DNA of 5,007 nucleotides, taken from assembly GCA_016650135.1 (NCBI GenBank), contig JAENWH010000167.1:1-5007 (forward strand), read 5' to 3'. A program made the position numbers and the translations under genes. This stretch comes from Peptostreptococcaceae bacterium (GTDB lineage: Bacteria; Bacillota_A; Clostridia; Peptostreptococcales; Anaerovoracaceae). Shown here one piece after another: positions 1-5,007 of the stretch; the first letter of the stretch is position 1, and each line of letters starts with the position of its first letter. The notes under the pieces are model-generated. The model was given only the letters and a program-made list of their open reading frames with translations, did not search any database and had not been told where the DNA came from.

Positions 1-2
1 TA

Positions 3-110
3 TCAAACGAATTCTATGCACAGTATATAAAACTCTACGCAAGCGTTGGTATCTCTACATTAACTGGCGTTTTTAATACTGTGCATTCTAATAGTGTGCT
101 TGATTCTTAA
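3..110 (+). CDS. C-terminal end of an unidentified protein (5' end outside window)
   Basis: This is an open frame entering from the left edge and ending at TAA 108-110. It gives 35 residues that end in ...VFNTVHSNSVLDS. The other two plus-strand frames stop at 28-30 and 74-76, so this is the only plus frame that stays open up to the terminator. The intrinsic terminator starts 14 bases after the stop, which is what the end of a real transcription unit looks like and is the main support for the call. The visible tail is moderately hydrophobic but shows no motif I recognise, so I assign no function. An open run of this length can also occur by chance. Confidence 0.5.
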   Translation, partial: SNEFYAQYIKLYASVGISTLTGVFNTVHSNSVLDS

Positions 111-124
111 CACTACCAAAAAAT

Positions 125-154
125 AAAAAGGCCTTTAGGCCTTTTTTGTTTTTT
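125..154. terminator. Bidirectional intrinsic terminator between convergent genes
   Basis: Arms 125-133 (AAAAAGGCC) and 138-146 (GGCCTTTTT) pair perfectly around a TTTA loop, and T-rich sequence runs on to 154. The A-run on the left (121-129) supplies a U-tract when read in reverse, so the hairpin can end both the gene finishing at 110 and the minus-strand cupin gene finishing at 217. Confidence 0.88.
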
Positions 155-216
155 GCTTAAGAAGAAAAGAGTCGAACCCGAAAGGGAGCCGAACCTAAAT
201 CAAAAATAGCCGCCAA

Positions 217-564
217 TCAAACGATATGGCCTTCTTTTGGAACAATACAGATAAGGTAAAAAGGTTCATTTTGAACGTTCAAAAACTGATGCTTTGCATT
301 AGGTGGAATATAGGCTATGGTTCCCTTTTCAGCTGGGATTTCTTTTCCATCAAGAAGTATGGTTCCTTTTCCTTCCAAAACATAATTTATGTGCGGCCAT
401 GGATGAGCGTGTTCAGGACTATGCCCAAAAGCCTCCAATTCAACTTTTCTCATAACATAATCATTCCAACCTTCATTCGGACCAATCAGCACTTTTAATC
501 CAGCACCTGAGGCTCCTTCAATTGTCATGGCAACCAGTTCTTTTTCTTTTTCATGAGATACCAT
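217..564 (-). CDS. Small single-domain cupin protein
   Basis: A 115-residue single-domain cupin (small beta-barrel), probably cytosolic because no signal peptide or membrane segment is visible. Cupin motif 1 is at residues 47-67, with G47, H52, H54, H58 and G65/G67 in the stretch HAHPWPHINYVLEGKG. Motif 2 is at 81-96, with G81, P87, H92 and N96. H52, H54, H58 and H92 are candidate metal ligands, and P57 sits where related proteins from memory often have Glu (HPWEH). Such proteins can be dioxygenases, isomerases or ligand sensors, and the substrate cannot be deduced. The frame is open upstream to an ATG at 667-669, but I chose the ATG at 562-564. It has a strong Shine-Dalgarno (AAGGGGAG on the minus strand) and a good promoter at 606-635, which lies inside the longer version. 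The gene is divergent from the opuA operon, and no functional link to it is visible. Confidence 0.9.
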   Translation of the reverse strand: MVSHEKEKELVAMTIEGASGAGLKVLIGPNEGWNDYVMRKVELEAFGHSPEHAHPWPHINYVLEGKGTILLDGKEIPAEKGTIAYIPPNAKHQFLNVQNEPFYLICIVPKEGHIV

Positions 565-569
565 CGTAA

Positions 570-577
570 CTCCCCTT
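570..577 (-). promoter_or_regulatory. Ribosome binding site fixing the cupin start
   Basis: Read on the minus strand this is AAGGGGAG followed by a 5-base spacer (TTACG) and ATG at 564. No comparable site precedes the upstream in-frame ATG at 669, so it decides in favour of the 115-residue product. Confidence 0.75.
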
Positions 578-605
578 TCTAAATAAAGTAAGTTTTGCAT
601 GATGT

Positions 606-635
606 AGTATAGCATGGATATTTTGACATTGTCAA
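606..635 (-). promoter_or_regulatory. Housekeeping-type promoter of the cupin gene
   Basis: On the minus strand, a perfect -35 box TTGACA (630-635) and a -10 box TATACT (606-611) are separated by 18 bases. A TG one base upstream of the -10 makes it an extended -10 element. The start of transcription would fall near 599, giving a 5' leader of about 35 bases before the cupin ATG. This is one of the best sigma-70/sigma-A promoter matches in the window. Confidence 0.75.
623..635. promoter_or_regulatory. 13-bp palindrome over the cupin -35 box (candidate operator)
   Basis: TTGACA-T-TGTCAA is a perfect inverted repeat with 6-base arms around one central base. One arm is the -35 box of the cupin promoter. 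A dimeric repressor bound here would block that promoter. The opposing opuA-side -35 box lies 28 bases away. The palindrome is seen directly; its use as an operator is inference, and the -35 consensus alone accounts for one arm. Confidence 0.35.
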
Positions 636-663
636 TACCACCCGACTCGATTGGCTGATTCGG

Positions 664-692
664 TTGCAATATGTCAGATTTTATGATACAAT
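664..692 (+). promoter_or_regulatory. Candidate promoter of the riboswitch-opuA transcript
   Basis: TTGCAA (664-669), a 17-base spacer and TACAAT (687-692), with TG at 684-685 giving an extended -10. Transcription would start near 699, leaving about 125 bases before the aptamer and about 380 bases of untranslated leader. A TATATA-type element at 818-823 would start transcription inside the first aptamer helix, so it is a worse candidate. A weaker TTGCTT/TATTTT pair lies at 744-771. Confidence 0.5.
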
Positions 693-822
693 AAAAAAAA
701 TGAATAAAACAAACGGTTGAACGATTTATTTCGTTTCAAGAATTTGCTTCTGAGGTGGGGGTCGTTATTTTCGAGGTCTTATCTCTTTTTTTTATTGTTT
801 TATTAAAAAAATAATTATATAT

Positions 823-945
823 ATTCGCTTAATCCAGGAATGGAACGGGAAAACCAATTTTGGGGTGAATCACAATTTGTTTTGTGTAGGGCAATACTTC
901 CGCCCGAACCCGTCAGCTAATCTCGTAAGCGTTGGAAGAGAAGGT
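823..945 (+). ncRNA. ydaO/yuaA-type c-di-AMP riboswitch aptamer
   Basis: The order of conserved blocks matches the c-di-AMP riboswitch class: CGCTTAATCC (826-835), GGGGTGAATC (862-871), GTAGGGC (886-892), CCCGAACCCGTCAGCTAA (903-920), CTCGTAAGCG (922-931). Helices pair by eye. P1 is CGCUU 826-830 with AAGCG 927-931. A variable hairpin is CACAA 871-875 with UUGUG 882-886. GGGC 889-892 pairs with GCCC 902-905, and GGGU 863-866 pairs with ACCC 908-911. A pseudoknot forms between CUUCC 897-901 and GGAAG 934-938, as I recall from the crystal structures of this class. The element sits upstream of an osmolyte transporter, a typical target of the class, and is followed by a terminator, so c-di-AMP is expected to lower expression. 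Blocks and pairings are seen; class and ligand follow from family knowledge. Confidence 0.93.
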
Positions 946-982
946 TATTATTAAGTTTTTTTGTTGTGCCTTTTTTGATGAC

Positions 983-1010
983 GCTGCGGGTGAATGCCTG
1001 CAGTCTTTTT
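983..1010 (+). terminator. Riboswitch expression-platform terminator
   Basis: GCTGCGGG (983-990) pairs with CCTGCAGT (997-1004) across a six-base loop, including two G-U pairs, and is followed by CTTTTT (1005-1010). It lies 45 bases after the aptamer and 68 bases before the opuAA start, the usual place for a transcriptional attenuator. Its 5' arm is complementary to aptamer positions 909-917 (CCCG-U-CAGC with one bulged U), which supplies the competing antiterminator. Confidence 0.75.
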
Positions 1011-1077
1011 AATTTCTGGTTTAAACAGCAGGTAAATAGGCATTAAAAATAAATCCATAGGTTAATAGGAGGCAAGA

Positions 1078-2298
1078 ATGATAGAAGAAACAAAGAGTAT
1101 GGAAAAGCTAGAAGTGAAAAATCTAATTAAGATTTTTGGACCCAATCCAAAGAAGGCTCTAAAGTTGATGGAGCAAGGGTGGAGTAAAGATGCAATACTG
1201 AAAGAAACCTCAGATACAATAGGAGTTAACAACATCAGTTTCAGTGTTCAAGAAGGAGAAATATTTGTAGTAATGGGATTGTCAGGAAGCGGAAAGTCCA
1301 CAATATTAAGATGCCTTAACAGATTAATCGAGCCGAGTTCGGGTGAAATAATAATTGAGGGTACAGACATAACCGCATTAAGTAAAAAAGATCTTCGTAA
1401 ATTCCGTCAGGAAAAGACTGCAATGGTTTTCCAGCAGTTTGCGCTTCTTCCACACCGTACTGTTTTAAGCAATACGGTTTATGGACTGGAAGTCAAGGGG
1501 GTTCAGAAGGATGTAAGGGAAAAGAAGGCGATGGAAATTCTGGATATTGTAGGATTGAAAGGCTGGGAAGATAAATACCCGGACGAGCTTAGCGGCGGAA
1601 TGAAACAACGTGTAGGTCTTGCCAGAGCGTTGACTAACGATGCAGATATCCTGCTGATGGATGAAGCTTTCAGTGCACTTGACCCGCTAATAAGGGAAGA
1701 GATGCAGGATGAACTTCTTGGATTGCAGCAGAAAATGAATAAGACCATTATATTTATAACCCATGATTTGAATGAGGCTCTTAAACTGGGTGACAGGATT
1801 GCGTTTTTGAGAGATGGAGAGCTTATACAAGTTGGCACTCCTGAAGAAATTACGAAAAACCCGGTTGATGATTATGTGTCAAAGTTTGTTAGTGGTGTTG
1901 ACATGAGCAATATACTTACAGTGAAAGATGCCATGAAGAAGGCTCAGCCGCTTATGACGCTGAAAGATGGGCCAACCGTTGCAATCAGAGCAATGAGACA
2001 ATATGGACTTTCAAGTATATTCGTCGTGGACAGAGAAAAGCATCTCAAAGGTGTTATAACAATTGACGAAGCACTGGATGCCAAAAAAAATGATGTCGAG
2101 AGTCTTGCAGATGTTAAATTGAATCAAGGACCGATTCTTAAGGAAGATACTTTAATTAAAGACAGTATCGGAATTGTAGCAGAAGGCAAGCTTCCTACAG
2201 CGGTTATAGATGACGAAAACAGACTCCTGGGGATTTTGGTCAGGGGTTCGGTACTGGCTGCACTAGCTAACGATAAGGAGGTTGACAGTAATGAATAA
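1078..2298 (+). CDS. opuAA: Glycine betaine/osmoprotectant ABC transporter ATP-binding subunit with CBS domains
   Basis: A 406-residue ATPase of a type I osmoprotectant importer, acting at the inner face of the membrane and powering uptake through OpuAB. The nucleotide-binding domain spans about residues 10-270, with Walker A GLSGSGKST (67-75), Q-loop Q119, signature LSGGMKQ (171-177), Walker B ILLMDE (191-196), D-loop SALD (199-202) and switch H229. The N-terminal insertion GPNPKKALKLMEQGWSKD (21-38) is typical of the OpuA/ProV branch. Tandem CBS domains occupy about 276-335 and 340-398, followed by a short acidic tail (DKEVDSNE). In characterised OpuA these domains sense ionic strength, and in the Lactococcus enzyme they also bind c-di-AMP. 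Length is close to that of Bacillus OpuAA. The start is ATG 1078, preceded by AGGAGG (1067-1072). A second in-frame ATG at 1099 has no ribosome site. The stop overlaps the opuAB start by 8 bases, implying coupled translation. Substrate choice (glycine betaine, proline betaine or similar) is inferred from the family. Confidence 0.96.
   Translation: MIEETKSMEKLEVKNLIKIFGPNPKKALKLMEQGWSKDAILKETSDTIGVNNISFSVQEGEIFVVMGLSGSGKSTILRCLNRLIEPSSGEIIIEGTDITALSKKDLRKFRQEKTAMVFQQFALLPHRTVLSNTVYGLEVKGVQKDVREKKAMEILDIVGLKGWEDKYPDELSGGMKQRVGLARALTNDADILLMDEAFSALDPLIREEMQDELLGLQQKMNKTIIFITHDLNEALKLGDRIAFLRDGELIQVGTPEEITKNPVDDYVSKFVSGVDMSNILTVKDAMKKAQPLMTLKDGPTVAIRAMRQYGLSSIFVVDREKHLKGVITIDEALDAKKNDVESLADVKLNQGPILKEDTLIKDSIGIVAEGKLPTAVIDDENRLLGILVRGSVLAALANDKEVDSNE
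2275..2282 (+). promoter_or_regulatory. Ribosome binding site fixing the opuAB start
   Basis: AAGGAGGT inside the end of opuAA, eight bases before ATG 2291. It rules out the in-frame TTG at 2282, which overlaps the last base of this site. Confidence 0.8.
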
Positions 2299-3127
2299 AT
2301 TAATGATCGGTGATGCAATTGACAGCAGCGTAGAGTGGTTTTTGGATGCTTTCGGTAAAAATTTAGATGCATTCTCAGATAGAATTGACGTAATGGTAAA
2401 AGGTTTGAATTCAGTTCTTGAATTTTTGCCGTGGTGGGTTTTGATATTATTGGTTGCTGCCATTGCAATTAAAGCTTCCGGCTGGAAGCTTGCGCTAGGT
2501 TCAGCTCTTGGGCTTGGACTAATATACAATCTTGAATTGTGGCCAGATTTTTTAAGTACTGTAACCCTCGTGGTTTTTGCCACAGTAATTTCGGTATTGA
2601 TAGGAATACCTTTGGGAATACTTGGCGGGCGCAGCAAAGTTTTCCATAGAATAATTTCACCAGTTCTTGATTTTATGCAGACGATGCCTTCGTTTGTGTA
2701 TCTTATTCCAGCACTGATGTTCTTTGGACTGGGAAGATTCGCTGCCATTTTTGCGACGATAATTTTTTCCATGCCGCCCATTATACGCCTTACCGATTTG
2801 GGGCTTAGGCAGGTGCCAGAGGATCTTAACGAGGTTGGTGAAGCCTTTGGTTCCACACCGTGGCAACTGCTTTGGAAAATACAATTCCCGGTGGCTAAGC
2901 CAACTATTCTGGCAGGTTTGAATCAGACGATGATGCTTTCACTTTCCATGGTTGTAATCACTGCGATGATTGGTGCAGGCGGATTGGGAGCAGGCGTTCT
3001 TTACGCAATCGGACAGATGCAGGTAGGCATGGGGTTTGAATACGGTTTGGCTGTCGTAATTTTGGCAATGGTTTTAGACAGAATAACTCAAGGGATTGGA
3101 CGTTCAAAGCGAACTGAAAATAGATGA
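2291..3127 (+). CDS. opuAB: Glycine betaine/osmoprotectant ABC transporter permease
   Basis: A 278-residue membrane permease that forms the translocation path for the compatible solute and docks onto OpuAA. The first ~45 residues are amphipathic, resembling the N-terminal scaffold region of OpuA/ProW proteins. Hydrophobic segments follow at about 47-62, 66-80, 90-113, 132-147, 150-164, 215-232 and 250-264. The coupling (EAA-type) loop is at 181-200 and contains EVGEAFGSTPWQ, with E184, A185 and G187 in the conserved positions. This loop contacts the ATPase. Length matches Bacillus OpuAB (about 280). I chose ATG 2291 over an in-frame TTG at 2282 because AAGGAGGT (2275-2282) is spaced for the ATG. 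The gene starts 8 bases before the opuAA stop, so the two are probably translationally coupled. Two copies per complex are expected from the family. Confidence 0.96.
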   Translation: MNKLMIGDAIDSSVEWFLDAFGKNLDAFSDRIDVMVKGLNSVLEFLPWWVLILLVAAIAIKASGWKLALGSALGLGLIYNLELWPDFLSTVTLVVFATVISVLIGIPLGILGGRSKVFHRIISPVLDFMQTMPSFVYLIPALMFFGLGRFAAIFATIIFSMPPIIRLTDLGLRQVPEDLNEVGEAFGSTPWQLLWKIQFPVAKPTILAGLNQTMMLSLSMVVITAMIGAGGLGAGVLYAIGQMQVGMGFEYGLAVVILAMVLDRITQGIGRSKRTENR

Positions 3128-3150
3128 AAAGTTTTTACTATAAGAAATAA

Positions 3151-3157
3151 GAAGGAG
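3151..3157 (+). promoter_or_regulatory. Ribosome binding site used to choose the opuAC start
   Basis: GAAGGAG lies 9 bases before ATG 3167 and only 3 before ATG 3161. Normal spacing favours 3167. A third ATG at 3179 is too far away. The two nearest starts differ by only two residues of signal peptide. Confidence 0.6.
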
Positions 3158-3166
3158 AAAATGCTT

Positions 3167-4057
3167 ATGAATTTTGTAATGAAAAGATTTAAAAAGTTTA
3201 TGGTTATTGGGTTGATTCTGGCTCTATCTATGACAACGTTAGCAGGTTGCTCAGGAAATGATAGCGAACCTGCAAAAGCTGACGAATCAAAAGGGACAGT
3301 TAATATCGGAATGGTTAACTGGGCCGAATGTGTAGCAGTGAGCAACCTATGGAAAGTAATCCTTGAAGATCAGGGTTATACGGTTGAATTGACTCAACTT
3401 GATGCAGCACCGCTTTATGTCGGTCTGGACAAGGGTGATTTGGATGTATTCTTTGACTCCTGGCTGCCAATAACCCATGAAAGTTATTGGAATGAGTACC
3501 AGGACAACCTTGATGACTATGGAATCTGGTATCAGGCAGATGCAAAGATTGGAATTGTCGTGCCGCAATATGTTGACATTGCTTCAATAGAAGAGATGGC
3601 AGCAAGCAAGGATAAGTTTAATGGAGAAATAATTGGAATTGATCCTGGAGCAGGGATTATGAAAGCAGCTAATGCTGCAAATGAAGATTATGGACTAGGG
3701 TTTGAAGTTATTCAGGGTAGCGAAGCTGCAATGATGGCAGCATTTGAAAAGGCATATAAAAATGAAGAATGGATTGCCATTACAGGATGGAGTCCACATT
3801 GGATGTTTGCAAAATATGACGTTAAATATTTAACAGATGATAAATTGTCATTTGGCGATGCAGAGGAGCTTCATACTCTTGCAAATAAAAACTTTACTGT
3901 TGAAAATCCTGATGTTGCAGAAATGATCAAAAATTTCGCGATGACTGATGCTGATATTGGAAGCCTGGAGGCATTGATTGTCGAGGGTATGGATCCAGAG
4001 GAAGCAGCTGTAAAGTGGATTGCAGAAAATGAAGAAACTGTTAACAACTGGATGTAA
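3167..4057 (+). CDS. opuAC: Glycine betaine/osmoprotectant-binding lipoprotein
   Basis: A 296-residue extracytoplasmic substrate-binding protein. Residues 1-28 form a lipoprotein signal: basic MKRFKK (5-10), a hydrophobic core, then the lipobox LAGC with C28 as the lipidated cysteine. The mature part is an OpuAC-type domain. It has MVNWAEC (49-55), a segment GDLDVFFDSWLPITH (90-104), and TGWSPHWMFAKYD (206-218). Tryptophans W52, W99, W208 and W212 are candidates for the aromatic cage that binds the quaternary ammonium group by cation-pi contacts in this family. H211 is also conserved in relatives. The protein delivers solute to OpuAB and is the last gene of the operon, 39 bases after the opuAB stop. 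ATG 3161 would add two residues, but its ribosome site would be only 3 bases away. Substrate could be glycine betaine, proline betaine or carnitine; sequence alone does not decide. Confidence 0.95.
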   Translation: MNFVMKRFKKFMVIGLILALSMTTLAGCSGNDSEPAKADESKGTVNIGMVNWAECVAVSNLWKVILEDQGYTVELTQLDAAPLYVGLDKGDLDVFFDSWLPITHESYWNEYQDNLDDYGIWYQADAKIGIVVPQYVDIASIEEMAASKDKFNGEIIGIDPGAGIMKAANAANEDYGLGFEVIQGSEAAMMAAFEKAYKNEEWIAITGWSPHWMFAKYDVKYLTDDKLSFGDAEELHTLANKNFTVENPDVAEMIKNFAMTDADIGSLEALIVEGMDPEEAAVKWIAENEETVNNWM

Positions 4058-4088
4058 TTCTGAAATCAGGTAATATTACAAAAATTTT

Positions 4089-4133
4089 AAAGAAAGGAAC
4101 CTTAGCTCTAAGCTAAGGTTCCTTTCTTTTATT
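4089..4133 (+). terminator. Strong terminator of the opuA operon
   Basis: Arms 4089-4107 and 4111-4129 are perfectly complementary over 19 bp around a CTA triloop. The 3' arm ends in CTTTCTTT and runs into TATTT, so the U-tract is partly inside the hairpin. It begins 31 bases after the opuAC stop and separates this operon from mrpE. Confidence 0.9.
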
Positions 4134-4381
4134 TCTCCGCACATCAGTTTTATAATATCTTAATTTGATTCCCGTATTTCACTTTACTCGTTTCAATGCT
4201 GGTCAGGGATAAATTATAATTATTCGGCATCCGGGAAGTTTGAATTAACAGAAATCTGATTTTTAAATAATATCCTGATTCTTTGTTTTTTTTGTTTACT
4301 TTTTAAGTGATTTGACGTAAGATAAAACACGTGGCAAATAATTGAATACAATATACAAACGTTGATGGAGGTGTAATACAT
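4134..4381. other. AT-rich spacer and mrpE leader
   Basis: About 250 bases without a supportable gene on either strand. It contains a perfect TATAAT at 4151-4156 without a good -35 box, a TTGACG at 4312-4317 without a -10 at normal spacing, and a TACAAT at 4347-4352 without a -35. The mrp promoter is probably here, but I cannot place it. A GGAGGTG ribosome site at 4367-4373 serves mrpE. Confidence 0.55.
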
Positions 4382-4858
4382 ATGGTAAATTTTATATTAC
4401 TTTTTATTTCATTGTTTCTCATCTGGACAGGATTAGTTTTCCCGCAGTCGGGGCAAGAAATGATCGTAGGTGTAATATTAAGTTTTAGTATTTCGATACT
4501 GGCTATAACAAGGATGAAAGGCAAAAGGAACTTCAAAATTTCTGGAATTATCTACGGCATAAAATTCATATTTGTTTTTATATGGGAATTGATTGTGGCA
4601 AACTTAATAATGGCAAAAATTGTTCTTTCACCAATTTTACCGATTTCACCGAAAATCGTCAAAGTCCATACGACAATCGAGTCAAAAATAGGGAGAGCAT
4701 TTCTGGCTAATGCGATAACATTGACACCGGGAACATTGACAATAGATTTGATTGACAATGATCTATATATTCATGTAGTTGACGGAAACGGACTGAAAAG
4801 TGCCGAAAGCATTGTTGAACCGTTTGAAAAAAACTTGAAAGGGGTGCTTGACATATGA
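4382..4858 (+). CDS. mrpE: Mrp-type Na+/H+ antiporter subunit E
   Basis: A 158-residue small membrane subunit of the multisubunit cation/proton antiporter (Mrp/Mnh/Sha) family. Hydrophobic segments lie at about 3-20, 27-44 and 55-83, followed by a cytoplasmic-type C-terminal domain. The family signature is clear: FLANAITLTPGTLTIDL (107-123), with the ITLTPGT core at 112-118, and a later HVVDG (131-135). Length agrees with MrpE proteins (about 155-165). Start ATG 4382 follows GGAGGTG (4367-4373) by 8 bases. The stop overlaps the mrpF start as ATGA, showing a continuous operon. In the family, MrpE is needed for assembly or activity of the complex and is not the main ion-translocating subunit. 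No mrpD precedes it here, so the operon starts with mrpE. It could also belong to a related complex such as a membrane-bound hydrogenase with an Mrp-like module, and genes to the right would decide. Confidence 0.93.
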   Translation: MVNFILLFISLFLIWTGLVFPQSGQEMIVGVILSFSISILAITRMKGKRNFKISGIIYGIKFIFVFIWELIVANLIMAKIVLSPILPISPKIVKVHTTIESKIGRAFLANAITLTPGTLTIDLIDNDLYIHVVDGNGLKSAESIVEPFEKNLKGVLDI

Positions 4859-5007
4859 TGTACCTAATTATTGGATTAATTATTGCTGGAATTTTACTTG
4901 CATTTATTCGTTTGATTAAAGGCAAGGAACTTGAAAATAGAGTTGTTGCTGTAGACACACTGACGACTATTACGACTGCCGTATTTTTATTATATGCTCA
5001 CCAGACA
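4855..5007 (+). CDS. mrpF: Mrp-type Na+/H+ antiporter subunit F, N-terminal part (cut by window edge)
   Basis: The first 51 codons of a small membrane subunit are visible. A hydrophobic segment at residues 3-20 is followed by a basic loop (RLIKGK, 19-24) and the conserved MrpF block ENRVVAVDTLTT (27-38). D34 is at the position of the conserved membrane aspartate of the family, and a second hydrophobic segment begins at about 39. MrpF usually has about 90 residues, so roughly half is missing. ATG 4855 overlaps the mrpE stop (ATGA) and has GGGGTG (4841-4846) 8 bases upstream. An adjacent ATG at 4858 is possible but is less well spaced. The overlap and the E-F order support a shared complex. MrpG is the expected next gene. 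Confidence 0.9.
   Translation, partial: MMYLIIGLIIAGILLAFIRLIKGKELENRVVAVDTLTTITTAVFLLYAHQT

Noticed and set aside
160..200. A complete tRNA gene
   Set aside because: Only a T-loop-like string is present; the T stem does not pair well and no cloverleaf can be drawn.
226..498. 90-codon plus-strand open frame
   Set aside because: It lies opposite the cupin gene, has no convincing ribosome site and encodes no recognisable domain.
565..669. N-terminal extension of the cupin protein to the ATG at 667-669
   Set aside because: The added residues are not cupin-like, the region contains the gene's own promoter, and the internal ATG at 564 has the strong ribosome site.
699..719. Tiny leader peptide (ATG AAT AAA ACA AAC GGT TGA)
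   Set aside because: Six codons with no Shine-Dalgarno and no regulatory codon pattern; it looks like chance.
773..793. Possible terminator before the T-run at 784-793
   Set aside because: Only a 3-bp stem can be drawn upstream of the T-run, too weak to count as an intrinsic terminator.
1503..3605. Several minus-strand open frames opposite the opuA genes
   Set aside because: They are antisense to strongly supported genes, have low-complexity or unrecognisable translations and lack ribosome sites.
4312..4345. Sigma-54-like promoter (TGGCA at 4332 and TTGA at 4342)
   Set aside because: The GG-to-G distance is 11 instead of 12 and the -12 box lacks the essential C.
1..5007. CRISPR array, insertion sequence or phage genes
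   Set aside because: No spaced direct repeats, transposase motifs, terminal inverted repeats or phage-type genes were seen in the window.

Overview
The window reads as chromosomal DNA of a low-GC Gram-positive bacterium, most likely a member of the Clostridia or a relative in the Firmicutes. The reasons are the AT-rich intergenic DNA, strong purine-rich Shine-Dalgarno sites, intrinsic terminators with U-tracts, a lipoprotein-type substrate-binding protein, and a ydaO-type c-di-AMP riboswitch. Species cannot be assigned from the sequence alone.

Layout, left to right: (1) the last 35 codons of an unidentified plus-strand gene (3-110), closed by a bidirectional intrinsic terminator (125-154); (2) a small minus-strand cupin gene (217-564) with its own good promoter (606-635), converging on the same terminator; (3) a long non-coding leader (about 693-1077) holding a plus-strand promoter, a c-di-AMP (ydaO/yuaA) riboswitch aptamer and an intrinsic terminator; (4) a complete three-gene glycine betaine/osmoprotectant ABC importer operon, opuAA-opuAB-opuAC (1078-4057), ending in a 19-bp perfect hairpin terminator; (5) about 250 bp of AT-rich spacer; (6) the start of a second operon, mrpE (complete) and mrpF (cut by the window edge), for a multisubunit Na+/H+ antiporter-type complex.

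The genes suggest a salt and osmotic homeostasis locus. The importer takes up a compatible solute: OpuAC captures it outside the membrane, OpuAB forms the channel, and OpuAA hydrolyses ATP and carries tandem CBS domains that gate transport in characterised relatives. The riboswitch would shut off transcription when c-di-AMP is high. Because the CBS domains of a characterised OpuA also bind c-di-AMP, one messenger may act on both synthesis and activity. The neighbouring Mrp-type operon would handle Na+/H+ exchange.

The most informative observation is that the leader can be folded by hand into a complete switch. The aptamer helices and pseudoknot can be drawn, and the conserved 3' segment of the aptamer (908-917) can pair with the 5' arm of the terminator (983-991), giving mutually exclusive ON and OFF states. 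None of the systems here is new as a class. The second operon is notable for starting with mrpE rather than mrpA.
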